From: PMG-095 sp037200885
GTDB taxonomy: Bacteria > Myxococcota_A > Polyangia > Polyangiales > Polyangiaceae
Assembly (NCBI GenBank): GCA_037200885.1
Contig: JBBCIN010000002.1
Location: forward strand, 186,001 to 250,000
Direction of reading: 5' to 3'
Length of the DNA stretch: 64,000 nucleotides
Position numbers and translations under genes: made by a program. The notes under the pieces are model-generated. The model worked only from the letters and a program-made list of their open reading frames with translations, ran no database searches and was not told the origin of the DNA. Below are positions 1 through 9,762 of this stretch, in pieces. The stretch's first letter is position 1. The number at the start of each line of letters is the position of its first letter.

Positions 1-2973
1 CAACGCGCTGATCGGTTCCGGCTCGCGATCGGCCTGGCCGGGCTGACCCTCGTACTGGCGCTGTCGTTGTCGGTGACGAGGGGCGTATTTCGAGGACTGC
101 GAGTGCTCTCCATCGGCCTGTCGCGCTTCGCCACTGGTGATTTCAAAGAGCAACTGCCGAGCAGCGGCTTGCTCGAGCTGGCCAAGCTCGCGCGCGAAGC
201 CAATCAAATGGCCAGCAACCTACGTCAGCTGGCCGAAGAGCGGGACCGCGCGGATTGGCTCAAGGAGAGCCAGGCGCTTCTATCCGACGAAATGCGCGGC
301 GACTCCGAGCCAGGCGCGCTCGCCGATGCAGTGGTGCATTGTCTGGCGCGTCGCACGGGCGCCGTGGCCGCAGCCCTCTATTTGTTGGAAGACGGCGGTC
401 TTCGTTTACGCGGCCGCTTCGGTATCGCCGACGGGTCGGACTTCACCGAACTGGACCCACTTCAGAGCCCGAGCCGCGGGGACGGTCTGCTGATCGAGGC
501 GATACGCTCGAAATCCCTGCTGGCCTTCGACGATGTCCCCGAAAATTACCTGAGAGTTCGTTCGGGCCTGGGCGAAGGCTCGCCTCGGTCGATCCTGTTT
601 CTACCCCTAGCTCGAGCCGAAGAGACCGTCGGCGTGCTCGAAGTCGCGCTATTCAAAATCGATACTGCGGATATCCGCGAGCTCCTCGAATCCGTTCAGG
701 AGATGCTGGTGATCGGATTTCAGGCTGCGCGCTCACGCGCCGCCTTGCGCGACGCCCTCGAGCGAAGCCAGAGGCAGGCGGAACGGTTGGCGGCGCAGGA
801 GGAGGAGCTTCGGGCAAACAACCAAGAGCTACAAAGCCAGCACGAAGAGCTGCGCGTCGCCAACTCGGAGTTGGAAGCTCAGCGCGGCACGCTCAGCCAA
901 CAAAACTCGGAGCTCGAGGAAGCGCGCCATCGTCTTCAAGCCAAGGCTGAGGAGCTCACCAAGATGAGCACCTACAAATCGCAGTTCCTGGCGAACATGT
1001 CGCACGAGCTACGAACTCCGCTGAACAGCATGCTCCTGCTCTCCCATCTGCTGGCCCAAAACGAAGCCGGCACCCTGAGCGAGAAACAGGTCGAATACAG
1101 CAAGACCATCCATTCAGCCGGGGGAGATCTGCTCAACCTGATCAATCAAGTGCTCGATCTGGCCAAGATCGAGGCGGGTCGTCAGGACGTGAAGCTCGAG
1201 CCGGTGGAGTTGAGCCGTTTCGTGGAGCACGCGCGACGCGTCTTCGAGCCCCTTGCCAATGAAAAGTCGCTCCGCCTCCAGATCTCGGTTGAACCCGGCT
1301 GTCCGTCCTCGATCGTGACCGACCCTCATCGGGTGGAGCGAATTCTCACCAACCTGCTCGGCAACGCGATCAAGTTCACTGACCGCGGCGAGGTGGCGCT
1401 GCGCATCGGTTGGCCGTCGCCATCCGCCCAATTCACGCGCCCAGAGCTGAGCGCGACCTCTTGCCTTGCGCTGACGGTCTCCGACACAGGCATCGGCATT
1501 GCATCGGACGCACAAGAGCGAGTGTTCGCGCCGTTCGAACAGCTCGAATCCCACGCCAATCGCCGCTATTCAGGCACCGGCCTGGGACTTGCGATCTCGC
1601 GCGAATCGGTGACGCTGCTGGGCGGAGAGCTGCAACTCGTGAGTGAGCCCGGGTCCGGCAGCGCCTTCACTTGCTACCTTCCGATCGAGGCAGTGTTGGC
1701 AGAGCCCTTGGCTTCGCGGCCTCCAAAGGGCAAGAGCAACGCTCAAGACGACCGAGAGAACCTCGAGTCCGACACACCACATCTTTTGGTGATCGAAGAC
1801 GACCCGGTGCTGGCCGAGCAACTGGTCGACATCATCCGTGCCCGTCGACTGAAGGTGCTCGTAGCGAGTACCGGCGAGGAAGGCGTGCGCTTGGCGGCCA
1901 AGCACCGCCCTCAAGGCATCGTGCTCGACGTGACGCTGCCGGATGTCGACGGCTGGACCGTCATGGAGCGTCTACGCACCGACCCGCGCACCCGCGAAAT
2001 CCCGGTGCACTTCGTGTCTGGAGTGGATTCACCCGACCGCGGTCTGGCTTTGGGAGCAATCGGCTACCTGATGAAACCCGCGACGCACGCCGAGCTCGCC
2101 CTGGCCGTGCGGGCCCTCGCCCCGGGCGCACAGGGCGCGACCAGGCGCGTCCTGGTCGTCGAAGACAGCGCCCCGGAAGGTGACTCCTTGTGCGAGCTGC
2201 TCCGTCGGGAACAATTCGAGGCGCTCCGAGTCGGCAGCGCTCGAGAAGCCCTCGACGCGCTCGAGAAGACGACCTTTGGCTGCATGATTTTGGATCTCGG
2301 GCTACCCGACATGGATGGGCTCGCGGTGCTCGAGACCTTGCGCGCGCGCGGCCAGGCGAATTCGCCCCGCGTCATCGTTCACACCGGTCGCGCCCTCAAC
2401 AAGCGTGAGACGAAACAGCTCGAAGCGTATGCCGAGGCGGTCGTCCTGAAGGAGGGCGACTCAGCGGCCAGGCTGATGGAAGAGATTCGACTCTTCGTGA
2501 GCCACGTCACGGACTCGCTGTCTCCGCGCGTGCGCTCACAAATCCCTCCGCCACCCGCGATCGTCGATCTCTCGTTCCCGGGGATCACCCTGCTCCTCGC
2601 CGAGGACGACATGCGAACGGTGTACGCTTTGTCGGCGTTGCTCACCAGCAAGGGAGCAACGGTGTTGGTCGCCGATACGGGGCGTGAAGCACTGGATCTA
2701 CTCGCCCAGAATCCCCAGATCGACGCCGTGCTGATGGACATCATGATGCCCGAGATGGATGGCTACGAGGCGACCAGGCGGTTGCGCGAAGATCGCCGCT
2801 TCCAATCGCTCCCGGTCATCGCGCTCACCGCCAAGGCGATGAGGGGCGAACGCGAGCGTTGCCTCGAAGCGGGCGCGAGCGACTACCTGACGAAGCCAAT
2901 CGACAGCGACAAGCTGCTGCGAACGCTGCAGGCGTGGCTACCGGCGGGAGGCGCGAATGCTGCCCGAGTGTAG
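1..2973 (+). CDS. Membrane hybrid histidine kinase (HAMP-GAF-HisKA-HATPase-REC-REC-REC), 5' truncated by window edge
   Basis: The frame is open from base 1, so the N-terminus lies outside the window; the first in-window start (TTG at 67) is not the true one. Codons before it encode a hydrophobic segment, the end of a transmembrane helix, leading into a HAMP linker. Numbering from the TTG codon: GAF about 75-220, a long Glu/Gln-rich coiled coil 225-300, HisKA with the SHELRTP box (H313), HATPase with N433, DTGIGI (473-478) and GTGLGL. Three receiver domains follow, with phospho-acceptors D621, D743 and D891. The protein should sense through its missing periplasmic part and GAF domain, autophosphorylate and run an internal relay. 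It overlaps cheR by 17 bases and heads a four-gene operon. Three consecutive receivers are more than a usual hybrid kinase has. Confidence 0.93.
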   Translation, partial: QRADRFRLAIGLAGLTLVLALSLSVTRGVFRGLRVLSIGLSRFATGDFKEQLPSSGLLELAKLAREANQMASNLRQLAEERDRADWLKESQALLSDEMRGDSEPGALADAVVHCLARRTGAVAAALYLLEDGGLRLRGRFGIADGSDFTELDPLQSPSRGDGLLIEAIRSKSLLAFDDVPENYLRVRSGLGEGSPRSILFLPLARAEETVGVLEVALFKIDTADIRELLESVQEMLVIGFQAARSRAALRDALERSQRQAERLAAQEEELRANNQELQSQHEELRVANSELEAQRGTLSQQNSELEEARHRLQAKAEELTKMSTYKSQFLANMSHELRTPLNSMLLLSHLLAQNEAGTLSEKQVEYSKTIHSAGGDLLNLINQVLDLAKIEAGRQDVKLEPVELSRFVEHARRVFEPLANEKSLRLQISVEPGCPSSIVTDPHRVERILTNLLGNAIKFTDRGEVALRIGWPSPSAQFTRPELSATSCLALTVSDTGIGIASDAQERVFAPFEQLESHANRRYSGTGLGLAISRESVTLLGGELQLVSEPGSGSAFTCYLPIEAVLAEPLASRPPKGKSNAQDDRENLESDTPHLLVIEDDPVLAEQLVDIIRARRLKVLVASTGEEGVRLAAKHRPQGIVLDVTLPDVDGWTVMERLRTDPRTREIPVHFVSGVDSPDRGLALGAIGYLMKPATHAELALAVRALAPGAQGATRRVLVVEDSAPEGDSLCELLRREQFEALRVGSAREALDALEKTTFGCMILDLGLPDMDGLAVLETLRARGQANSPRVIVHTGRALNKRETKQLEAYAEAVVLKEGDSAARLMEEIRLFVSHVTDSLSPRVRSQIPPPPAIVDLSFPGITLLLAEDDMRTVYALSALLTSKGATVLVADTGREALDLLAQNPQIDAVLMDIMMPEMDGYEATRRLREDRRFQSLPVIALTAKAMRGERERCLEAGASDYLTKPIDSDKLLRTLQAWLPAGGANAARV

Positions 2974-3784
2974 CTTGGAAGATCTCGAAATCCGCCTGCT
3001 CTTGCAAGCAATTCAGGCGAGGTACGGCTATCACTTCGTGGACTACGCGCAGAGCTCGATGCGACGCCGCGTGCGCGCCGCCTTGACCCGCTCTGGACTC
3101 CCCCACTTGGGTGAGCTGCAGCACAAGATCTTGCTCGATCCGAGCTTCTTTGCCTCGATCCTCGACGACCTCACGGTGCGCGTGAGTGAGGTTTTCAGGG
3201 ACCCGCCCTTCTTCCGGGCCTTTCGCGAGCGCGTCGTTCCAATCCTGCGCACCTACCCATCGCTGAAGATTTGGCACGCGGGCTGTGCGTCGGGCGAGGA
3301 AGTCTACACGACGGCGATCCTACTCTCCGAAGAGAAGCTGTACGATCGCGCACAGATCTACGCGACGGACATGAGCCCGAAGGCGCTCGAAATGGCCCGC
3401 CAAGGCGTGTATCCCGAGGAGCGCGCCGTGGAGTTCGAGCGCAACTACCTCGAAAGTGGCGGCAAGGACCGATTGGACGATTACTTCTCGCGCGCCTACG
3501 GACGAGTCGTGGTGCGCGAAGGCCTGCGCCGAAACGTCGTTTTCTTCCAACATGACCTCGCGTCGGATCAAGCGCTCGGCGAGATGCACGTCGTGTTTTG
3601 CCGAAACGTGCTGATCTATTTCGGAACCGAGCTGCGAGAGCGCGCCCTCACCACCTTCGCGGGTTGCTTGGGTCGATCGGGTTTTCTTTGCCTCGGGATG
3701 AACGAAGGGCTCTCCCCCGTCTCGAAAGCCAAATTTGCGGACTTTGCCGAACACGAACGCATTTATCGGAGGCGCGCAGGATGA
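2957..3784 (+). CDS. cheR: CheR-type protein-glutamate methyltransferase
   Basis: A 275-residue SAM-dependent methyltransferase of the CheR family, which methylates Glu side chains of chemoreceptors. The N-terminal helical subdomain (about 1-90) ends in a variant of the family signature (VSEVFRDP, with Ser where Thr is common). The SAM loop is at 108-115 (AGCASGEE), and the CRNVLIYF motif is at 215-222. Length matches the family. The ATG at 2957 lies inside the upstream kinase gene, and the stop overlaps the next start as ATGA (3781-3784), so translation is probably coupled. No CheB, CheA, CheW or methyl-accepting receptor is in the window. It is therefore an orphan CheR embedded in a kinase operon; its substrate could be a partner kinase or a distant receptor. 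Confidence 0.93.
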   Translation: MLPECSLEDLEIRLLLQAIQARYGYHFVDYAQSSMRRRVRAALTRSGLPHLGELQHKILLDPSFFASILDDLTVRVSEVFRDPPFFRAFRERVVPILRTYPSLKIWHAGCASGEEVYTTAILLSEEKLYDRAQIYATDMSPKALEMARQGVYPEERAVEFERNYLESGGKDRLDDYFSRAYGRVVVREGLRRNVVFFQHDLASDQALGEMHVVFCRNVLIYFGTELRERALTTFAGCLGRSGFLCLGMNEGLSPVSKAKFADFAEHERIYRRRAG

Positions 3785-5094
3785 AGACCTTTGGCGCCTC
3801 GGATCAGACTATCGAGCGCACTCGACCCGCGGTCTTGGCCGTCGACGACGTGGACGCCAACCTGGTCGCTCTTCAGGCGCTGCTCGAGGACATGGGCTGT
3901 GAGGTCGTGTTTGCCCGCTCCGGCAACGATGCGCTCAGGCAATTGCTTCGTCGCGAATTTGCGGTCGTACTTTTGGACGTACAGATGCCCGAGATGGACG
4001 GCTACGAGGTCGCGCATCACGCCAGGCGCAATCCATCGACGCGCGACGTGCCAATCATTTTCTTGACTGCGGCCAACAACAGCGAGGGCATGGTTCTTCG
4101 AGGCTACGGTTCTGGTGCCGTCGATTTTCTGTTCAAACCGCTGAATCCTTCGATCTTGCGCAGCAAAGTGCGCGTCTTCTTGGAGCTGCACGCGGCGCGC
4201 CAAAAAGTCGAAGACGCGAGGACGGCGCTCGAGCGGAGCAACGCCGAACTGCGTTCGCTCGCCAGCGAAAAGGCCAGCCTCGCCGAGCAATTTCGGGACG
4301 CCAACATCGAACTTCAGGCAGCTTACACCGATCTCCAAACCACCCACGCTCAACTCGTGCAATCCGCGAAGATGGCGTCGCTCGGCGAACTGGTCGCCGG
4401 CGTCGCGCACGAGATCAACAATCCGCTCGCGTTCGTGCTCAGTCATCTAGACACGGTGCGACGCAAGCTGGGCCAGCTCGAGTCAGAGCTACCAGCTCCG
4501 CTTTCGGATTCCGCCCAAGAAAAGTGGCAGCGCGCCAACGAGCGGCTGAACGAAATCGGACCCGGCCTGGAACGGATTCGTGAGCTGGTGATCAAACTGC
4601 GCACCTTCTCTCGGCTCGATGAGGGCGAGCGCAAGCGTGTCAGCATTCGCGAGTGCGTCGAGTCGGTGCTCACGATTCTGGGTCATCGACTCAGGGGTCG
4701 AATCGAGGTCGAAACCGACTTCGGTTCACCGGATCAAGTGGACTGCTACGCCAGCCTGCTCAATCAAGCCATCATGAATCTGGTTTCCAATTCCATCGAC
4801 GCAATGCCCGGCCCCGGCGTCTTGCGCATCAGCACCGGATCGCAAGACGGGCTCTATTCGATAGTCGTCACCGATTCCGGGCCCGGTATTCCGGCCGCGC
4901 TCCGCGAGCGGGTGCTCGAACCGTTCTTCACGACGAAGCCCGTGGGACAGGGCACCGGGTTGGGCCTCTCGATCACTTACTCAATCGTGCGCAAACACCA
5001 AGGGACAATCGAGCTATCCGAACCGCCCGGCGGCGGCACGTCGATAACGATCCGTTTTCCGATCAACCAAGGCCCGGCCGAAAATGCTAGCTGA
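3781..5094 (+). CDS. Receiver-histidine kinase (REC-coiled coil-HisKA-HATPase)
   Basis: A 437-residue soluble kinase with an N-terminal receiver. I chose ATG 3781 rather than the longer open frame because it forms an ATGA overlap with cheR and the receiver fold begins directly after it. REC spans about 15-130 with D66 in VLLDVQMPEMDGY. A coiled coil fills 135-195. HisKA contains GVAHEINNPLAF with H210, and the HATPase has a DSGPGI box near 365 and GTGLGL near 391-396. The VAHEINNP form of the H-box is typical of NtrB-like kinases. Without membrane segments or PAS domains, its input is most likely phosphorylation of the REC by the upstream hybrid kinase. The gene overlaps the next one by 11 bases. 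Confidence 0.92.
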   Translation: MKTFGASDQTIERTRPAVLAVDDVDANLVALQALLEDMGCEVVFARSGNDALRQLLRREFAVVLLDVQMPEMDGYEVAHHARRNPSTRDVPIIFLTAANNSEGMVLRGYGSGAVDFLFKPLNPSILRSKVRVFLELHAARQKVEDARTALERSNAELRSLASEKASLAEQFRDANIELQAAYTDLQTTHAQLVQSAKMASLGELVAGVAHEINNPLAFVLSHLDTVRRKLGQLESELPAPLSDSAQEKWQRANERLNEIGPGLERIRELVIKLRTFSRLDEGERKRVSIRECVESVLTILGHRLRGRIEVETDFGSPDQVDCYASLLNQAIMNLVSNSIDAMPGPGVLRISTGSQDGLYSIVVTDSGPGIPAALRERVLEPFFTTKPVGQGTGLGLSITYSIVRKHQGTIELSEPPGGGTSITIRFPINQGPAENAS

Positions 5095-7012
5095 CAAGCA
5101 ACGAATTCTGCTCGTGGATGACGAACCGCAGGTGCTCCTCGCGCTGGAAGATCTGTTGGGTGATGCTTTCGCCGTCCTCAAGACGGCTTCGCCCGAAGAG
5201 GCGCTGAAGATGGTCGCGAACGACCGAGACATCGCCGTCGTCCTCAGCGACCAGCGCATGCCGAAAATGACGGGCGACGAGCTGCTCGCTCGGATCGACG
5301 CATCCTCCGACGCCAAGCGAATATTGGTCACGGCGTTCGCCGACCTCTCCGCGGTCATCCGCGCGGTCAACAACGGTAAGCTCTTTGCTTACGTCACCAA
5401 GCCGTGGAACCCAAACGACTTGGTGTTGATGGTACGCAAGGCCGCCGACCACTTTCGCCTGACGCAGGAGTTGGCCCGTGAACGGCGCTTGCTCACCTCG
5501 ATTTTGCACAGCCTCGACGAGGGCATCGTGGCCGCGGATCGCGAGGGCAACACTCTGCTTTTCAATTCACAGGCAGCGAGGATTCTCGGGACCAGTGAAC
5601 GCAAGGTCAATCCGAAAACGTGGGCGCGGGATTTCGGCGTATTCACCGCCGACCGCAAACAGAACTTGCCGGCGGCCGGCGATCCGCTGCTGCGCGCCGT
5701 GGCCGGCGAGAAAGCGGGCGAGATCGAGACATGGGTGAGAAACGGTACCGCTCGCGGAGCGACGGTCGCCATGACGGGGACGCCTTTGGTCGGCGACCAC
5801 GACGACATCATGGGCGGGGTCGCCGTGCTTCGAGACGTGACCAGGCAGCGCGATCTGGAAACCCAGCTCAGCCAATCGCAAAAAATGGAGGCCATTGGCC
5901 GATTGGCGGGCGGCGTGGCGCACGACTTCAACAACCTGCTGGTCGTGATCCAAAGCTATGCGGAGCTGCTCCGCGAGGACCTGCTCGAGCCGGACTCCAA
6001 GCGTGATGATCTGGACGAAATCCTGGCGGCGGCGCGGCGCGCGGCCGCGCTGACCAAGCAACTGCTGGCGTTCAGTCGCAGCGAGCCCGTGCAGCCGACC
6101 GAACTTCGCCTCAGCGAGGTCGTCACGGGCATCGAAAAGATGCTGCGCCGGATCATCGGCGAAGACATCGAGCTGACGACGGAGCTTGCACCATCTATCG
6201 GTGTGGTGCGAGCCGACGCGGGCCAACTCGATCAAGTAATCCTAAACTTGTCGATCAACGCTCGTGATGCCATGCAAGAGGGCGGAAAGCTGATTATTTC
6301 GACGCAAAATGTCAGCTTCGCAGCCGAGCTCGCCAGCACCTACGTCGATATCCCACCCGGCGAATACGTGATGTTGGCGGTCACCGATTCCGGCACCGGC
6401 ATGGATCCCGAGACTCAACGACGCATCTTCGAACCCTTCTTCACCACGAAGGAGGTCGGGCAAGGCACGGGCCTCGGCCTGGCCACGGTCTACGGCATCG
6501 TTCAGCAAAGCGGCGGCCAAATCCGCGTCTACAGCGAGCTCGGGCACGGCACTGTGTTCAAGATTTACTTTCCGCGCTTGGACGAGGTGCTCGTCGCACG
6601 CGATCACCAGTCGGGCGAAACAACGGCGTGGACCGGCAGCGGCACGCTACTGATCGTCGAAGACGACTCCGCAGTACGGCAAGTAGCAGCGCGTGTCTTG
6701 CGGGATCGCGGCTACACCGTGCTCGAGGCGCGCCGCCCCTCCGAGGCACGTCGTATTTGCGCCGAACACGGGTCGGCGATCGATCTGCTGCTGACGGACG
6801 TGATCATGCCCGAATGCACGGGCACCGAGCTCGCGCATGAGCTCAGTCAACTTCACCCCCGCATGCGCGTTGTCTACATGTCCGGCTATCCCGGCGGTGC
6901 TGCGTCGCGTGCAGGAGCGCTGGGCCCCGGCGCGGCATACCTAGAGAAGCCCTTCTCGCCCGCTACTTTGGCGGAGAAAATCATGGCCGCGATGAAGGGC
7001 GGCAATAACTAG
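5084..7012 (+). CDS. Hybrid kinase REC-PAS-HisKA-HATPase-REC
   Basis: A 642-residue soluble protein. The N-terminal receiver (1-125) has D56 in VVLSDQRMPKMTG and the TAFADL...YVTKPW signature common in RpfG-like regulators. A PAS domain covers about 138-255. HisKA carries GGVAHDFNN with H280, followed by a HATPase with DSGTGMD and GTGLGLATVYG motifs. A C-terminal receiver lies at about 525-640 (LLLTDVIMPECTG). The ATG at 5084 lies inside the 3' end of the previous gene. It closes the four-gene operon; no strong hairpin plus T-run follows in the 209 bases before the next gene. The receivers at both ends suggest a relay hub taking phosphate from the upstream kinases. Confidence 0.92.
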   Translation: MLADKQRILLVDDEPQVLLALEDLLGDAFAVLKTASPEEALKMVANDRDIAVVLSDQRMPKMTGDELLARIDASSDAKRILVTAFADLSAVIRAVNNGKLFAYVTKPWNPNDLVLMVRKAADHFRLTQELARERRLLTSILHSLDEGIVAADREGNTLLFNSQAARILGTSERKVNPKTWARDFGVFTADRKQNLPAAGDPLLRAVAGEKAGEIETWVRNGTARGATVAMTGTPLVGDHDDIMGGVAVLRDVTRQRDLETQLSQSQKMEAIGRLAGGVAHDFNNLLVVIQSYAELLREDLLEPDSKRDDLDEILAAARRAAALTKQLLAFSRSEPVQPTELRLSEVVTGIEKMLRRIIGEDIELTTELAPSIGVVRADAGQLDQVILNLSINARDAMQEGGKLIISTQNVSFAAELASTYVDIPPGEYVMLAVTDSGTGMDPETQRRIFEPFFTTKEVGQGTGLGLATVYGIVQQSGGQIRVYSELGHGTVFKIYFPRLDEVLVARDHQSGETTAWTGSGTLLIVEDDSAVRQVAARVLRDRGYTVLEARRPSEARRICAEHGSAIDLLLTDVIMPECTGTELAHELSQLHPRMRVVYMSGYPGGAASRAGALGPGAAYLEKPFSPATLAEKIMAAMKGGNN

Positions 7013-7221
7013 GATCCCACGAGCCGCTCGAAAGACTGAAGGCGCCCAGCGTCAGCGTTTGCACCCGTAACGTCGGTCGCACGCCTTTTTCATCGGAAGG
7101 CCATAGCGATGTTCGTCGTGCCGTTTGCGCTGATGAGGGTGCGATTGGCCACCGGCAATCGCCGACTCCGTTGCAGAAGAACGCACAATGGCAGCGTCAC
7201 TCTTCGGCTTGAGCAGAAAAA

Positions 7222-9750
7222 ATGCACGTGATAGCTTCCCGCACGCTAGCAATGGTGAAGCTCATCGAACGGATGCTGACGCGCTTGGTGCAGATTCAAG
7301 TGGCAAAGCCGCATTTGATTTTGGCGCTCGCGCTGCTCAGCGTTTTGCCTTCGGCCGCCCTAGTCCGACACCTCCAAGTCAAAACGGGCTTCAGCGAGCT
7401 GCTCCCAGACGACACGCCGAGCGTGGTGGAGATGCGGCGGGTGAGCGGCCGGCTCTCGAGCATGTCGCTGCTCGCGGTCACGGCCGAGTCGAAGGACACG
7501 GCGCTGCTGAAGCGCTTCGTCGACGAACTGGTGCCGAAGCTACGAACGCTGCCACCCGACCTGATCGCGAGCGTCGAAGACGGCCCGCGTGAGGCCGAAA
7601 AGTTCTTCGAGCAAAACAAGCACCTTTACGCGGGGCTCGACGAGCTGAGAGCGCTTCACGATAAAATCCTCTCACGCTACGACTGGGAAGTCGCACGCGC
7701 GACCGACACGCTGCTCGATGACGACGAGCCCGAGCCGATTACGGCGCAGACCGTCCGCGGCACATTTCAAAAGAGCCTCGATCAAGCGAGAGCCGCCACG
7801 CCCGGCGCAGACGGATACTACATCGGTGAGGACGGTCGCTTTGCCGTGATTTTGATCCGCACCCCGCTTCGCGCGATGGATCAGCGCGCCTTCGAGCTGG
7901 AAGCGCACGTCGAGCACCTGATCGAGGCCGGACACTACCAAAACGCGGACCCACAATTCCGGCATGGGTTTACTGGGAACCTGGTCACCAGCGCCGAGGA
8001 ATACCGAGACATCACGCGCGACCTGACGGAGGTGGGCATCGCCGGTGGAATACTGGTGTTGCTGGTCGTCTATCTGTTCTTCTGGCGGGTACGAGCGCTG
8101 CTCGCACTCGGCTTTAGCGTTGGGCTCGGCTTGATTTGGACGCTCGCGTTCACGGTGCTCACGATTGGCTATTTGAACACGGCCACCGGCTTTTTGATCA
8201 GCGTGATCATCGGCAACGGCATCAACGCGATGGTCATCTATATGGCTCGCTTCCTGGAGGCACGTCGCGATCAGCAGCTGAGTATGCCCGATGCGCTGAA
8301 GACGGCATCGCTCGATACTTGGAGCGCGACGCTCGCCGCCGTGGGCGTCGCGGTCATGTCGTACAGCGCGCTGATGACCACGCAGTTTCGCGGCTTTCGT
8401 CACTTCGGCCTGATTGGCGCCGCGGGCATGCTGCTGTGTTGGGTTTCGACCTACACCGTACTGCCTGCGGTCCTGTCCACGTTCGAGCGCCTGAGGAGCT
8501 CGAAGGGCGGCGTCGGGCGACTCGGCGGGCTGTACGCGAAGCCGTTCATTTGGCTGGCAAAGCGCTACGCGGGGCCGCTATCGCTGTTCGGCCTGGTCTC
8601 GGCTTTGGGTATGGGTGCGGCGACCGCCGCGTACTTCATCTACGACCCGATGGAGTACGACATGACCAAGATCCGCAATGAAGGCGCCGCTAGCTCAGCG
8701 CAGCAGCTCTCCTCTCGTATGTCCAAGGTCGTAGGCGGCGTCAATCAGGGAGGGCGCGCGGTCTTGGTCGACCGGGTCGAGCAGATCGACCCGCTGGTCA
8801 CGGAGCTCGAGCGCCGCCGCGATACCGCGCCCGAGAACGCGAAGCCATTCGGGCAAATCGTGAGCGTGTTTTCCCTGATGCCGTCGGACCAGGACGAAAA
8901 GATTCGGCTGCTGAGCGAGATCCGCGACCGCATCGATCGAGCGCGCAAGAGAAAGCTCGTCTCGGACGAGGACTACCGGGAAATCGAACAGAATTTGCCG
9001 GCAACACTGAGGAAGGTCGAACTGAGCGATTTGCCGGATCTGGTCGTCAGCCCGTTTCGCGAGAAAAACGGCACGATTGGCACGATCTTGTACGTTGGCC
9101 CGACCAAGGGTCGAAGCGTCAACGACCTGCACTACCTCGAGCTGTGGGCCGACAGCATGCGCGAGATCCAGCTACCTTCCGGTGACATCATCCGCGGCAC
9201 CGGCGATCCGGTCATCTTTGCGGACATGCTCGAAACCATCGCGCGCGATGCGCCGCGGGTCGCGTTCCTGAGCGTGCTCGGCACTGCCGCGGTCGTGCTG
9301 TTCGCGTTTCGAGGACGCGCTGGCGGCTGGGTTGCGCTAGCCACTCTGTTCCTGGGCTTGACCTGGTTGATCGGCGGTCTCTACTTGCTGTCGCTGAAGC
9401 TGAATTTTTTGAACTTCGTGGCGCTCCCGATCGCCATCGGCGTGGGCTCCGACTACGCGATCAACGTGATGAAACGACGCGAGCTCGAGGGCAATGAGGG
9501 CATCGAGCGAGCTTTCACCGAGACCGGCGGCGCGGTCGTCGCCTGCTCGATGACCACGCTCTGCGGCTACGCTGCGCTCTTGTTCAGCGTGAACGGTGCC
9601 GTGCACAGCATGGGCATCACTGCCGGTCTCGGCGAGCTTGCCACGCAGTACTCGGCGATGCTCGTGCTACCGGCGGTGCTGTATTGGTTCTCACGCCGCG
9701 CGAGCAAGCGCATGCTCGCCCTCGCCAGCTCGGTAGCTACTACCGATTGA
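7222..9750 (+). CDS. RND-superfamily exporter (MMPL/HpnN-like)
   Basis: An 842-residue inner-membrane protein with the two-fold RND layout. There is one N-terminal transmembrane helix (about 30-50), a periplasmic loop, a block of helices (about 265-430), a second helix near 450-475, a second periplasmic loop and a final helix block (about 670-830). This internal duplication and the lack of porter-domain length separate it from AcrB/CusA pumps and fit the MMPL/HpnN group, which moves lipids, hopanoids or other hydrophobic substrates. The substrate here is unknown. ATG 7222 has only a weak upstream purine run (GAGCAG); ATG 7252 is a plausible alternative. It converges on the minus-strand operon with a 12-base gap. 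Confidence 0.85.
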   Translation: MHVIASRTLAMVKLIERMLTRLVQIQVAKPHLILALALLSVLPSAALVRHLQVKTGFSELLPDDTPSVVEMRRVSGRLSSMSLLAVTAESKDTALLKRFVDELVPKLRTLPPDLIASVEDGPREAEKFFEQNKHLYAGLDELRALHDKILSRYDWEVARATDTLLDDDEPEPITAQTVRGTFQKSLDQARAATPGADGYYIGEDGRFAVILIRTPLRAMDQRAFELEAHVEHLIEAGHYQNADPQFRHGFTGNLVTSAEEYRDITRDLTEVGIAGGILVLLVVYLFFWRVRALLALGFSVGLGLIWTLAFTVLTIGYLNTATGFLISVIIGNGINAMVIYMARFLEARRDQQLSMPDALKTASLDTWSATLAAVGVAVMSYSALMTTQFRGFRHFGLIGAAGMLLCWVSTYTVLPAVLSTFERLRSSKGGVGRLGGLYAKPFIWLAKRYAGPLSLFGLVSALGMGAATAAYFIYDPMEYDMTKIRNEGAASSAQQLSSRMSKVVGGVNQGGRAVLVDRVEQIDPLVTELERRRDTAPENAKPFGQIVSVFSLMPSDQDEKIRLLSEIRDRIDRARKRKLVSDEDYREIEQNLPATLRKVELSDLPDLVVSPFREKNGTIGTILYVGPTKGRSVNDLHYLELWADSMREIQLPSGDIIRGTGDPVIFADMLETIARDAPRVAFLSVLGTAAVVLFAFRGRAGGWVALATLFLGLTWLIGGLYLLSLKLNFLNFVALPIAIGVGSDYAINVMKRRELEGNEGIERAFTETGGAVVACSMTTLCGYAALLFSVNGAVHSMGITAGLGELATQYSAMLVLPAVLYWFSRRASKRMLALASSVATTD

Positions 9751-9762
9751 GCCGGCCTGCGC

